Positions 14,928-22,937 of a DNA stretch of 64,000 nucleotides are shown here, one piece after another (within the stretch, counting starts at the first letter, position 1; every line of letters begins with the position of its first letter). The translations under genes were made by a program, and so were the position numbers. The notes beneath the pieces were generated by a model. It searched no databases and was not told the origin of the DNA. It saw only the letters and a list, made by a program, of their open reading frames with translations. This stretch comes from Lysobacter_K koreensis (GTDB lineage: Bacteria > Pseudomonadota > Gammaproteobacteria > Xanthomonadales > Xanthomonadaceae), in assembly GCF_042677045.1 (NCBI RefSeq), contig NZ_JBHTIH010000006.1, positions 80,977 to 144,976 on the forward strand, read 5' to 3'.

Positions 14928-15353
14928 TCAATTCACAGGTGTAAAGAAAATCCGTTCACCTTGCTGGGCGATCGTATCGGTGACTTCTACACCCTCAGCA
15001 CCGATCTCGTAACGGAAGAACACCTCTGCGCAATAACCTTCTTGGTGCTCAAGTAAAACTTCTATCGCATCACTCTTGCTGCCGTCATCCCGGGGCAGCT
15101 TCACATCCACGGCGATTCCGAACGCTATCGCTTTGCCCTGCGTAGCTAACTGTTTGAATGACTCGATCAGAGCATCAATTTTTTGCTGCGACTTGCTGTT
15201 ATCCGGGCTTGACTCCACACCGACATGCACTACAGCACCAGAAGCTCTCAAATAGCCTCCGAACGGATGAAATTCGCCATGCTCGTTGAGCATCTTCTCA
15301 GCAAAGCTGAGAAGTTCATTCATCAATCCTTCTGCCTGCTTCTTGCCGGTCAC
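14928..15353 (-). CDS. Hypothetical protein, candidate immunity protein of the Rhs toxin
   Basis: 141 residues from a GTG whose last bases overlap the TGA of the Rhs toxin gene (GTGA), so translation is probably coupled; an ATG ten codons downstream (15323) has an AAGGA just ahead and is the alternative start. The protein is acidic, soluble, and has no signal peptide. It shows a helical N terminus, then GEFHPFGGYLRASGAVVHVG and a strand-rich second half with AEVFFRYEIGAEG. The GEFxPFG pattern is recurrent among small putative immunity proteins next to polymorphic toxins, though I cannot assign a family. Immediate position downstream of the toxin tip, and GC content visibly lower than the window average, support the immunity role. 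Function is inferred from context only. Confidence 0.65.
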   Translation of the reverse strand: MTGKKQAEGLMNELLSFAEKMLNEHGEFHPFGGYLRASGAVVHVGVESSPDNSKSQQKIDALIESFKQLATQGKAIAFGIAVDVKLPRDDGSKSDAIEVLLEHQEGYCAEVFFRYEIGAEGVEVTDTIAQQGERIFFTPVN

Positions 15354-18300
15354 TTCTGCGGCCCAAGGTCGTCGCGGCGAACAACTGTAGATTGTTGCTC
15401 CACGGTGCTGCTCACCTTTGTATTTGTCCCTGTCACGACCGTATGCTCGCGCCCCGTTGCTTGAGCATGTTCCCGCTGGGCTCTGACTTGCGTAGTGTTC
15501 GATACGCGCTGCGTGTCCTTGATTTCGCCCACCTGCTTGGCGTTCTGGAAGTCAGGAATTGAGCGGCCTTGAGACGTGTCTATCTTTGCTGTGTTTTTTA
15601 CTTCTCCGATGTCCTTCAAGACACGCGCCTCAGCCATGACTCCTCGCGCCATCGGCGCCATTAATCCTGGCACTGCTGCTGAAGCAACTGAAGCACCTAA
15701 ATCGGCCCCAGTCTCACGCATTCCTTCTAAGCCAGCGGATCGAAGTGCATCGTTGCCAGTGACTGCCCCAACTGCAGCGGCAGCAGATGCGCCTAGGAAC
15801 CGTCCCGTGTCATAGATGATGAATCCAGCATCGAGAATCGCATCTGGCGCCCGCCCATCCGGATCAGTGAACTTGTACGGGTTGTTGTTGGCGTAGTAGT
15901 AGCGGTTGAAGTTCGCTCCGGTATTGCTGTTTGCCGTTACCGGATCAGCGCTCAGGAACCTCCCGAGCGTCGGATCGTAGTAGCGCTGCTGCATATACGT
16001 CAGCCCGCTCGCCGAATCCATCACGTGGCCGGTGTAGCCGATGCCGTCGACGGTCTTGTTGATCGACGCGCCGTACGGCTCCCAGTGCGTGCGGTCGACC
16101 ACCTGGCCCGCTTCGTTGGTAACCGCCACCGGGCTGCCCAGCGCGTCGGTGTGCTGGTACTTGGTCGCCCACGCCTGGGTGTCGATGTTGCGCTCCCGCG
16201 TGGCGATCAGGCTGCCACCCAGGTAGACGTGCTCGCTGGCCTTGCGACCCGATGCGCGGTAGTTCTCGTCGTACACCAGTTGTCCCGACTGGCTGTACTG
16301 CGACAGCACGCCAGGCTCGCCGCCCCGCCAGTTCAGCACCCGGCGTCCATGGCCGTCGTAGCGGTACCACTCCTGCGAGGAGGCACGCAGGCGGTTGCCG
16401 TAGTCGAAGCTGTAGCTCTGATTGTTCTTCGTTCGCAGGTTGCCCTGCGCGTCGAACTCGAACGCCGTGGTGGCGGCTCCGGCTTCGTTATTGATGAAAG
16501 ACAGGCGATTAGCACTGTCATACACATAGGTTTGCACTGCAGTGGTCGAACCGTTGTAGTGCTCCTTGCGACGCAGGTTGTCCAATGCGTCATAGCGGTA
16601 GTTGTTGATCATCTGGTAGTGCAGGTGTGCGTAGGTCAGACGATCGAGCCCATCGTATTGCAGGTCGCGATTGCCACTGTAGGCACCCGCCACGGCGTTG
16701 ACGTCACGGATGGTGACCGGGTTGGCATTGGCGTCGAATGCGTAGGTGAAGTCCGCGGCTCCAGCATCCGTCACACGCGACGGCAACTGCCGCGCGTTCT
16801 GTTCCATCGTGTGGACGACGCCGTTGCCGTACGTGAACTGCTTGATCGCGCCGTTGGGGTAATAGCTGACGCCGGTCGCCCAGCCGCCCGCACGGGTGGG
16901 CTGGCCCAGAGCGTTGGGCGCGTAGTCCACATGCAGGCCGGTCGGGTATCGCTGCCCAGCCAGGGCGCCATTGGCGTCGTAGTTGTAGCCAATGCCCCAG
17001 GTATACCAGCCCGACTGCCCCACACTTTCGCCTGTCAGCATCCGCCGCTTGTTGTACGCGTAGGCATTCGTGACCTGCGTAGTGTCGTTGTTGGTGATGA
17101 TCTGCGAAGGAAGGCCGTCGGGCGTGTAACCCCAACTTTGATTGCCTTGACCGTCTGGAAAATACAAGCCCGTAAGTCGGTTACGGGCGTCATAAACGCG
17201 ATTGACACGCCTGCCGGACGCATAGGCTTCGCTGTAGTTGCACTCAGTAGTGCTGGTGTAGCCCTGAAGACCGGCAGCCGACCACTGCAGATTCCCTGCC
17301 GCATCCAGCGCCGAAACCGTGGCGCCAGTTTCCGGCTCGATCGTCTTGCACAGCTGCTGATGCGCGTCGTAGACGTATTTTCTCGATAGCGAAAGCGGCG
17401 GCGGGATCGAGAACGTCCCCGAGTTTGCGATCAGCAAGTTCGCCTGACCATCCGGCGAGATTCCATGGAGGTAGATCTTCTTGTTCGCGTGATTCTGGCG
17501 GGTAGCGGCGGTGATCGGAATCGCGAACCGATATGCCGTGCCCTGCGCCTGGCACGCAGCCGCAACCGCAGGCTCGCTGCCCAGGTTGGCGGCGTACCCC
17601 GCTACCATCGCGCCGCTGCCTGCGGGCCCTCCCACATACAGGTGCACGTCAATGGATTGGTTGCGCCCCGTCGAACAGGCCCAACCACCGAGCGAGTACT
17701 GGGCGCCTACAAGGTTGACCCCTTCGATATGGCCGGTCACGGTAGTCGCCGCAATCGTGACCCCGACCGCCACGGACGTAGTCGAGATGCCGTTGTTGTC
17801 GAACGCCTTGGCGGTGACGCTGTGGTTGCCCGCCGGCGCACCGCCCCAGGTCATGCCATAAGGTGCCGCGGTGTCGGTGCCCACGTGGCCGCCATTGGCG
17901 TAGAACTCGACGCGGGTGATGTGGCCGTCGCTATCGGCGGCGCTAGCAGACAGCGGCACCGACGCGGGCGCGATGTACGACCCCGCCGAGGCCGAAACCG
18001 TTACCGTCGGCGGGTTGCCTCCCGGGACCACCACGGTGATGGTGACGGGAGTGGATTGCACGTACTCGCCCCAGGTGTTGGTGGCAGACGAGTGGAAAGT
18101 ATGGGTGCCGGCCGGGAGCCCATTGACGGTCGTCGACAGCGTCCGCGTTCCCGAGGCGATCTGGGCGCCGTTGCGGTAGATCTTGTGAGTGCCCAGGCGC
18201 TCGCCGTCTTCCCACAACTCCACGAGCGAGGAGACGGTCACGTTTGCCGGTGCGGTGTAACTCGCGCCGTTGGCAGGCGAGGTCATCTGCACGGATACCG

Positions 18301-18364
18301 CCCCGGCCACGCTGGACCAGAGCAGTAGCGCCGCGAGAACGGGCAGGAACAGTCTGCGCGTCAT
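15350..18364 (-). CDS. Secreted YD/Rhs-repeat protein with C-terminal nuclease-like toxin tip
   Basis: 1004 residues. A Sec signal peptide (FLPVLAALLLWSSVAGA) ends near residue 22. Two Ig-like domains follow (about 23-205; VSVQMTSPANGASYTAP, then PPTVTVSASAGSYIAP), then a beta-rich module with GGWACSTGRNQSIDVHLYVGG (about 207-325). YD repeats run from about 333 (RKYVYDAHQQLCKTIEPETG) to about 770. The Rhs core ends with GLTYMQQRYYDPTLGRFLSA and DPDGRAPDA at about 833. The last 170 residues are variable: an Ala-rich helical linker, then IPDF-x8-GEIKDTQRVSNTTQVR. Asp938, Glu947 and Lys949 fit a PD-(D/E)XK restriction-endonuclease-fold toxin of the Tox-REase class. The gene follows another YD-repeat gene and precedes the immunity candidate. 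No PAAR or VgrG is present. The start has an AAGGAAGGA site. Confidence 0.85.
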   Translation of the reverse strand: MTRRLFLPVLAALLLWSSVAGAVSVQMTSPANGASYTAPANVTVSSLVELWEDGERLGTHKIYRNGAQIASGTRTLSTTVNGLPAGTHTFHSSATNTWGEYVQSTPVTITVVVPGGNPPTVTVSASAGSYIAPASVPLSASAADSDGHITRVEFYANGGHVGTDTAAPYGMTWGGAPAGNHSVTAKAFDNNGISTTSVAVGVTIAATTVTGHIEGVNLVGAQYSLGGWACSTGRNQSIDVHLYVGGPAGSGAMVAGYAANLGSEPAVAAACQAQGTAYRFAIPITAATRQNHANKKIYLHGISPDGQANLLIANSGTFSIPPPLSLSRKYVYDAHQQLCKTIEPETGATVSALDAAGNLQWSAAGLQGYTSTTECNYSEAYASGRRVNRVYDARNRLTGLYFPDGQGNQSWGYTPDGLPSQIITNNDTTQVTNAYAYNKRRMLTGESVGQSGWYTWGIGYNYDANGALAGQRYPTGLHVDYAPNALGQPTRAGGWATGVSYYPNGAIKQFTYGNGVVHTMEQNARQLPSRVTDAGAADFTYAFDANANPVTIRDVNAVAGAYSGNRDLQYDGLDRLTYAHLHYQMINNYRYDALDNLRRKEHYNGSTTAVQTYVYDSANRLSFINNEAGAATTAFEFDAQGNLRTKNNQSYSFDYGNRLRASSQEWYRYDGHGRRVLNWRGGEPGVLSQYSQSGQLVYDENYRASGRKASEHVYLGGSLIATRERNIDTQAWATKYQHTDALGSPVAVTNEAGQVVDRTHWEPYGASINKTVDGIGYTGHVMDSASGLTYMQQRYYDPTLGRFLSADPVTANSNTGANFNRYYYANNNPYKFTDPDGRAPDAILDAGFIIYDTGRFLGASAAAAVGAVTGNDALRSAGLEGMRETGADLGASVASAAVPGLMAPMARGVMAEARVLKDIGEVKNTAKIDTSQGRSIPDFQNAKQVGEIKDTQRVSNTTQVRAQREHAQATGREHTVVTGTNTKVSSTVEQQSTVVRRDDLGPQK

Positions 18365-18393
18365 GTAATCCTTCCTTGAGGCTGTCAGTCTTG

Positions 18394-18418
18394 GCTCCGA
18401 TCCGTCGTGGATCGGAGC
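18394..18418. repeat. Perfect inverted repeat between the two Rhs genes
   Basis: GCTCCGATCC pairs with GGATCGGAGC around a five-base loop, 30 bases upstream of the second Rhs start. It lacks a following T-run, so it is more likely an RNA-processing or attenuation hairpin, or a palindromic repeat, than a terminator. Confidence 0.6.
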
Positions 18419-18449
18419 GACGTCGATACGGTTGCGTCAGCGCTCGCGC

Positions 18450-21215
18450 TCAGCCATCCGGCCCGGAACGCGTTACCTCCAGCGGCTTGCCGAAGCGGTC
18501 GCGCTCGATCACCGTCTTGACGCTTTCGGGCGCGTTGATGATCCAGGGAAGGTCATAGGTCGGCTGGTCGTAGGCCTGGAAGGTTTCCGTTGTCACCAGC
18601 CCACGCGGATTCGTCGTCCGGCGCTGGAAGCCGGTCAAGTACTCCGTAATCGTGGCCAACCGACCGTGCTCGGAGTCCTGCTCGACGCGGGTGACCCGGT
18701 CCAGCGCGTCGTAGGACGTGTGGATGCCACTGAGGGCAGCATCAAAGCGAACCCAACCAGAAATGAAGGGGTTTCGAGCGTATGACTCAAAAACTACATT
18801 ACCTTTCGCGTCGTATCGCCTCGCAGTCCACTTCAACGTCTGCTCCTGGCGTGAAAAGTCATCTTCCTGTTCTGCGACAGGCCGCCACAAAGCGTCGTAG
18901 AAAACGAACTTGCGGTAGTTACCAGTTCGGATAGCTTGACGCCAATGGCCAGGCGCCAAGCCATACTCTTCAAAGTTGATCAGTTCAAACGCCAGCGTCT
19001 TGTTGGCCCAGCCAGTCGTATCACCGGCTGGATAGACCACACTGGCTAGCCGGCCCATGGGATCGTGGCCGTAGGTGGTCGTGAACCGGTTCTCGTCGGT
19101 GATGGATCGTACCCAGCCGTGGTCGTTGACGTCGGCGGTCTCGTAGGTGCCGTCCGCGTGGGTGATTCGCTGCGGGATGCCACGCTTCCATTCGGACGGC
19201 ATAGTCGCATTGTTGTTGCCGTCGACGAACTTGGCCAAGGTTCCGTCGGCGTTGTACTCGAAGTACTGCTGCGCCTTGCCGAACGCCCAGGTGCGCTGCG
19301 GCAACGCGGTAGCCGGCCAGTAGTCCGTCTGCGACATCACCAGGCCGGTTTCTGCGTTGATCTGGCGCTTTGGCAGGCCCATGACCCACTTGCTGGGGTG
19401 GTCGTGGTACTCGGTAACTTCCGTTCGGCCTGGATTGCCTAGGGAACTCCAGCTGCCCACGTTGATGGGGCGGGCCATGCTGTCGAACTGGTTCACGAGC
19501 GAATTGAAGTTGGCGCCGTCCTGGACGATGGCGTGTTGCCGCTGAGGCGAGAGATACTCGGACGTAAAGCCGTCCCCTCTTGGCTGCGGGCTGGTCCCGA
19601 TCGGCGTAGGAAACGGCAGCCCCGACGTACGCAACTCGTACGCCGTCGTTTCGGTCTTCGCAATGCTGCCGGGACCGTTGCCCAGCTCGACCTTGAGCAG
19701 CTTGCCCTCGTTGTAGCGGTAGCTGTTGCCGAATGTGTAGCGCGACCAGTCCCCGCTCGGCCCGTTGACGGTCGTGACCGCGGTCTTGGCGCAGGAATCG
19801 GAAGTACACACCGGGGCTCCGCAGTCGCCCGTGGTGCACACCGGGCCGGTATCCGGCGCCCAACTGATTTCGGCGCCGTATCCGTACGACCACTCCGCGG
19901 GCGCCAAGCCCGGGCCCGTCACCTTCTTGCTGATGAGCGAGAAGGCGTCGTAGTTCAACGGGTAGTAGGCACTGTCATCGTTCGGGTCGTTGTTGGGTTC
20001 GTTGTACCCGGTACAGACGCGGGGCACATTGCTTCTGCCATGGCGCACTGGACGGACGGTGAATTCCCCCGTCGCGCCTGAAGGATGGGTGATGCGGCCG
20101 GGTGAGGGATCGGGCGAGATGATTAATCCCGGGCTGTCGCAGGTACGCACCACGTCGCACATGCTCGTCGACCCGGTGGGTGCGCAGCGCGGTTTTTCGG
20201 AGCGAATGCCTGCGTTGAAAGCCGCGAACGCCATCTTCCATTGGCTCTGGTCGGGAAGCGTCACCGCCGTCAGCGAAGCGGCGCTGGGATCAGAGTAGTC
20301 GTACACGTAGGACCAGTGGCGATCTCCGCTGGTCACCAACGAGACATGCCCTTGCGCGTTGTAATCCAGTCCAATGACGCGGCCATCGCTGGAAGCGATG
20401 CGGGTCAGACGCCCGGGCGCGTTGGAGGCATTCGCGTAGTCGTAGGTCACCCAGTTGCCGAAGCGGTCTTCCACCCGGGTGGCATACAACACCGCCTTCC
20501 TGCGGGCGATGGTGCTTGCCCCCTTGCCGCCACCTTTGATATCCGGCTCGCGATACGAGGCGGCCCAGTCAAACCAATACCGGGTGCCGTCCGTGGTGAG
20601 CGCGCGAAAGCCCTGTCCTGAGCCATTCTTTATTTCTGCCAGGCACGCAAAGTGCGTGAAGCCCGACGTCAGCCAGTAGTAGGGACCGCCAGTGGTCGGC
20701 GCCGTCACGCCTGGCCTCACCAGCAACATCTCGCCGCCGCCCGGCAAGGACGCCTGGTTGCCCTGCCAATAGTCCTCCGGCTGGAGCCATTCGGTGCCGG
20801 TCCAGATTGAAGGAGGACGCGCTTGGAGGGGATCAGTTGCTACACAGGCAGTGCCGAAACCCGCGCCTGCACCGGCGTGCTGGAATACGCCGTGGATCCG
20901 GGGAACATCCAGATCCCAATCCGCGAACGGCAGGTCGTTGGCCTGGTAACCCTTGCGGTTGCCGACCGAGAGGCTCCGCCGCACCTCCACTGGCAGGGCG
21001 TTATTCCCGGGAACGCTGACGTCGGTGTTGGCAAACGACAACGCGCCATTGGAGAGGTTGACGTTGTCACCGAGCAGTGAGGGGCCGAGCGAAGTCACGG
21101 CCTCGCTGCTCTTGATGAGCTTGTCGTACTCGTCCCACGGCTGCTTTGCTTCCTGTGCATGCGCGTACGCGGACGCAAGGCACAGCACGGCTGCGACCCA
21201 AACACATTTCTTCAT
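18450..21215 (-). CDS. Secreted YD/Rhs-repeat protein without toxin tip (N-terminal partner)
   Basis: 921 residues. The signal peptide is CVWVAAVLCLASAYAHAQ, cleaved near residue 21. The region from about 45 (LLGDNVNLSNGALSFANTDV, VPGNNALPVEVRRSLSVG) is the standard opening of exported Rhs proteins. YD-type repeats follow, including RFGNWVTYDYANASNAPGRL and HDPMGRLASVVYPAGDTTG. Two cysteine-rich insertions (around residues 395-420 and 505-530) are unusual for Rhs shells. The protein ends abruptly in a repeat at RDRFGKPLEVTRSGPDG, with no core, protease motif or toxin. The start ATG has an AGGGGAAG site; an in-frame extension of 50 residues upstream was rejected because it would bury the signal peptide. 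Together with the next gene it looks like one Rhs shell made as two polypeptides. Confidence 0.82.
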   Translation of the reverse strand: MKKCVWVAAVLCLASAYAHAQEAKQPWDEYDKLIKSSEAVTSLGPSLLGDNVNLSNGALSFANTDVSVPGNNALPVEVRRSLSVGNRKGYQANDLPFADWDLDVPRIHGVFQHAGAGAGFGTACVATDPLQARPPSIWTGTEWLQPEDYWQGNQASLPGGGEMLLVRPGVTAPTTGGPYYWLTSGFTHFACLAEIKNGSGQGFRALTTDGTRYWFDWAASYREPDIKGGGKGASTIARRKAVLYATRVEDRFGNWVTYDYANASNAPGRLTRIASSDGRVIGLDYNAQGHVSLVTSGDRHWSYVYDYSDPSAASLTAVTLPDQSQWKMAFAAFNAGIRSEKPRCAPTGSTSMCDVVRTCDSPGLIISPDPSPGRITHPSGATGEFTVRPVRHGRSNVPRVCTGYNEPNNDPNDDSAYYPLNYDAFSLISKKVTGPGLAPAEWSYGYGAEISWAPDTGPVCTTGDCGAPVCTSDSCAKTAVTTVNGPSGDWSRYTFGNSYRYNEGKLLKVELGNGPGSIAKTETTAYELRTSGLPFPTPIGTSPQPRGDGFTSEYLSPQRQHAIVQDGANFNSLVNQFDSMARPINVGSWSSLGNPGRTEVTEYHDHPSKWVMGLPKRQINAETGLVMSQTDYWPATALPQRTWAFGKAQQYFEYNADGTLAKFVDGNNNATMPSEWKRGIPQRITHADGTYETADVNDHGWVRSITDENRFTTTYGHDPMGRLASVVYPAGDTTGWANKTLAFELINFEEYGLAPGHWRQAIRTGNYRKFVFYDALWRPVAEQEDDFSRQEQTLKWTARRYDAKGNVVFESYARNPFISGWVRFDAALSGIHTSYDALDRVTRVEQDSEHGRLATITEYLTGFQRRTTNPRGLVTTETFQAYDQPTYDLPWIINAPESVKTVIERDRFGKPLEVTRSGPDG

Positions 21216-21299
21216 TGTTGCTTCCCCTTCCCTTTCAGCCCATTGCGGGCCGAAGTCCTTGGTCCCCATTCCGCAATCCCCGCGGAACTGTGCAGAGGA

Positions 21300-21329
21300 C
21301 TTATAGCCGCTCCCTGTGGGTGCAGACAA
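21300..21329 (-). promoter_or_regulatory. Candidate sigma-70 promoter of the Rhs operon
   Basis: On the minus strand TTGTCT (21324-21329) and TATAAG (21300-21305) are separated by 18 bases, about 85 bases before the first Rhs start. It is the only reasonable -35/-10 pair seen in the interval. Confidence 0.4.
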
Positions 21330-21426
21330 CAACGCGCGACGACTGATGCGGCCCGATGCCGGCAACCGTGTCGTATGTCACGTTTTGGCTTGCTCCAGCG
21401 CCCGTTAGAACCAGGCGGTGCGGCCG

Positions 21427-21645
21427 CTACTGCTGCCGCAACGCCTCGATCGGGTGCAGCTGCGAGTCCTTGCGCGCCGGGTAGTAGCCGAAGAACAGCC
21501 CGGTCGCGAGGCAGCGCGCCGAACTTGCCGACCAGCAGCGCCCCCGCCACGCCCAGCGCCATGCCGATCGCGCCACCGACCAGCGAGATGAGCCGCGTGT
21601 CCTGGGCCCGCGTGGCCACTACCTCAGCGGCAGTTCCGCGCGCCG
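21427..21645 (-). pseudogene. Decayed C-terminal fragment of a MacB-type ABC transporter permease
   Basis: Two reading frames of the minus strand together give the end of an FtsX/MacB permease. The first (EVVATRAQDTRLISLVGGAI then GMALGVAGALLVGKFGA) is the penultimate membrane segment. After a deletion and frame change the second gives ATGLFFGYYPARKDSQLHPI then EALRQQ and a stop at 21427. The GLFFGxYPARKAxxLxPIEALR ending is diagnostic of MacB-like permeases. Everything upstream of about 21645 is missing and replaced by the histidine-kinase gene. It cannot be functional. Confidence 0.8.
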
Positions 21646-21647
21646 CA

Positions 21648-22922
21648 CTACGGATTGAAGCGAATCACCGCGGTGGTGCCCTCGCCGGGCACGCTGGTCA
21701 GCGACACCGGCCAGTTGAACCGCTCAGCCAGGCGCCCCACGATCGACAGGCCCACGCCCTTGCTCTCGGGCCGCGAGAAATCGGCGCGATAGAACGGATC
21801 GAACGCCTTGGCGATCGCCTCGGCCGACATGCCGATGCCGCTGTCGTGCACCTCGATGCGGTCCGGCAGCAGGCGCAGCTCGATCTGGCCGCGCTGGGTG
21901 AAATTCACCGCGTTGCTGAGCAGGTTGCCGAGCATCACCCTGAGCACCTGCGGCGGCGCGACCAGGCACGGTGCGCCTTCGTCGACCACCCGCAACTCGA
22001 CCTGCTTGTCGGCCAGCAGCGGCTGCACGCGCGCAACTTCGCCGTCGACGATGTCGCGGACCTCGAACGGTTCGCGCACCGGCTCGATATCGCCCTCACG
22101 GGCCAGGATCAGGAACGCGTCGATCACCATCTCCATGTCGCGCCCCGCCAGCTGGATGCGTGACAGCGAACGCTGCGTGCGCGCGCTCATCTCCGGGTCG
22201 GCGAGCAGCAGGTCGGTGGCCATGCGGATCACCGTCAGCGGCGTGCGCAGCTCGTGGCTGGCATCGCGGGTGAAGTCGCGTTCGCGCTGCACGAACCGGC
22301 CGATGCGCGCGGCCAGCCCACTCAAGGCCTGCGACAGGGCCTGCACCTCGCTGCCGGCCTCGTCGGGCAGGTTGGCCGGCGCCAGCGTGTGGGCATCGGG
22401 CGCGCGCGGGTCCCACTTCGACACCTCGTGCGCCAGCCAGGTCACCGGGGTGACCAGCCGTTTCGAGGTGCGGTAGGTCAGCCACGTCGTCAGGTAGACC
22501 ACCCACAGCGAGAGCAGGGCCGCGCTGAGCGCGGTCCAGAGGATCCCGCGATCCAGCAGCAGCGGCCGCAGCAGGAGGTAGAGCGTGCCTTCGGGCCGGC
22601 GGTCGACGTAGACCACGCGGTTGCCGGCAACGAAGGAGTTCAGGCCCGCGGGGAGTTCGCGCACGCCGTCGGGCAAGGCCGGGGCGCTGCTTCCCGGCCG
22701 CTCCAGGTAGCCGACCATCATCGCGCCCTGCGGCAGCGGATGCGCCGGGTCGGCGCGATAACCGTCCCAGAACGCCTGCGCCTCGGTGTCCATGCGTTCG
22801 TTGATCAGCCATTGGCGCACCAACAGGCCACCCAAGCCGACGCCGAGCACGATGACCAGCGTTGCGGTCAAGGCTTGGCCAATGAAGGCCAGCTTGATCT
22901 TGCGTGGAAGCCCCTGTGGCAT
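21648..22922 (-). CDS. Sensor histidine kinase of a two-component system
   Basis: 424 residues. Two transmembrane helices (about 12-35 and 128-150) bracket a periplasmic sensor of about 90 residues. A HAMP-like segment follows (YRTSKRLVTPVTWLAHEV), then the dimerisation box FTRDASHELRTPLTVIRM with phospho-acceptor His223. The ATPase domain has the N-box LGNLLSNAVNFT, the G-box VHDSGIGM, the F-box FDPFYRADF and the final G-box GVGLSIVGRLAERF. It lies 15 bases after its response regulator, the normal order for an OmpR-class pair. The signal sensed is unknown. A remnant of an ABC-transporter permease directly downstream suggests that the pair once controlled or accompanied a MacAB-type efflux system. 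Confidence 0.93.
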   Translation of the reverse strand: MPQGLPRKIKLAFIGQALTATLVIVLGVGLGGLLVRQWLINERMDTEAQAFWDGYRADPAHPLPQGAMMVGYLERPGSSAPALPDGVRELPAGLNSFVAGNRVVYVDRRPEGTLYLLLRPLLLDRGILWTALSAALLSLWVVYLTTWLTYRTSKRLVTPVTWLAHEVSKWDPRAPDAHTLAPANLPDEAGSEVQALSQALSGLAARIGRFVQRERDFTRDASHELRTPLTVIRMATDLLLADPEMSARTQRSLSRIQLAGRDMEMVIDAFLILAREGDIEPVREPFEVRDIVDGEVARVQPLLADKQVELRVVDEGAPCLVAPPQVLRVMLGNLLSNAVNFTQRGQIELRLLPDRIEVHDSGIGMSAEAIAKAFDPFYRADFSRPESKGVGLSIVGRLAERFNWPVSLTSVPGEGTTAVIRFNP

Positions 22923-22937
22923 GCCGGCGGCCGGCGG

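Noticed and set aside
18365..18449. Possibility that the two Rhs genes are one gene split by a frameshift or sequencing error
   Set aside because: The second gene has its own ribosome binding site, a clear signal peptide and Ig-like domains before the repeats, and the spacer is 85 bases with stops; a single-base error cannot account for this.
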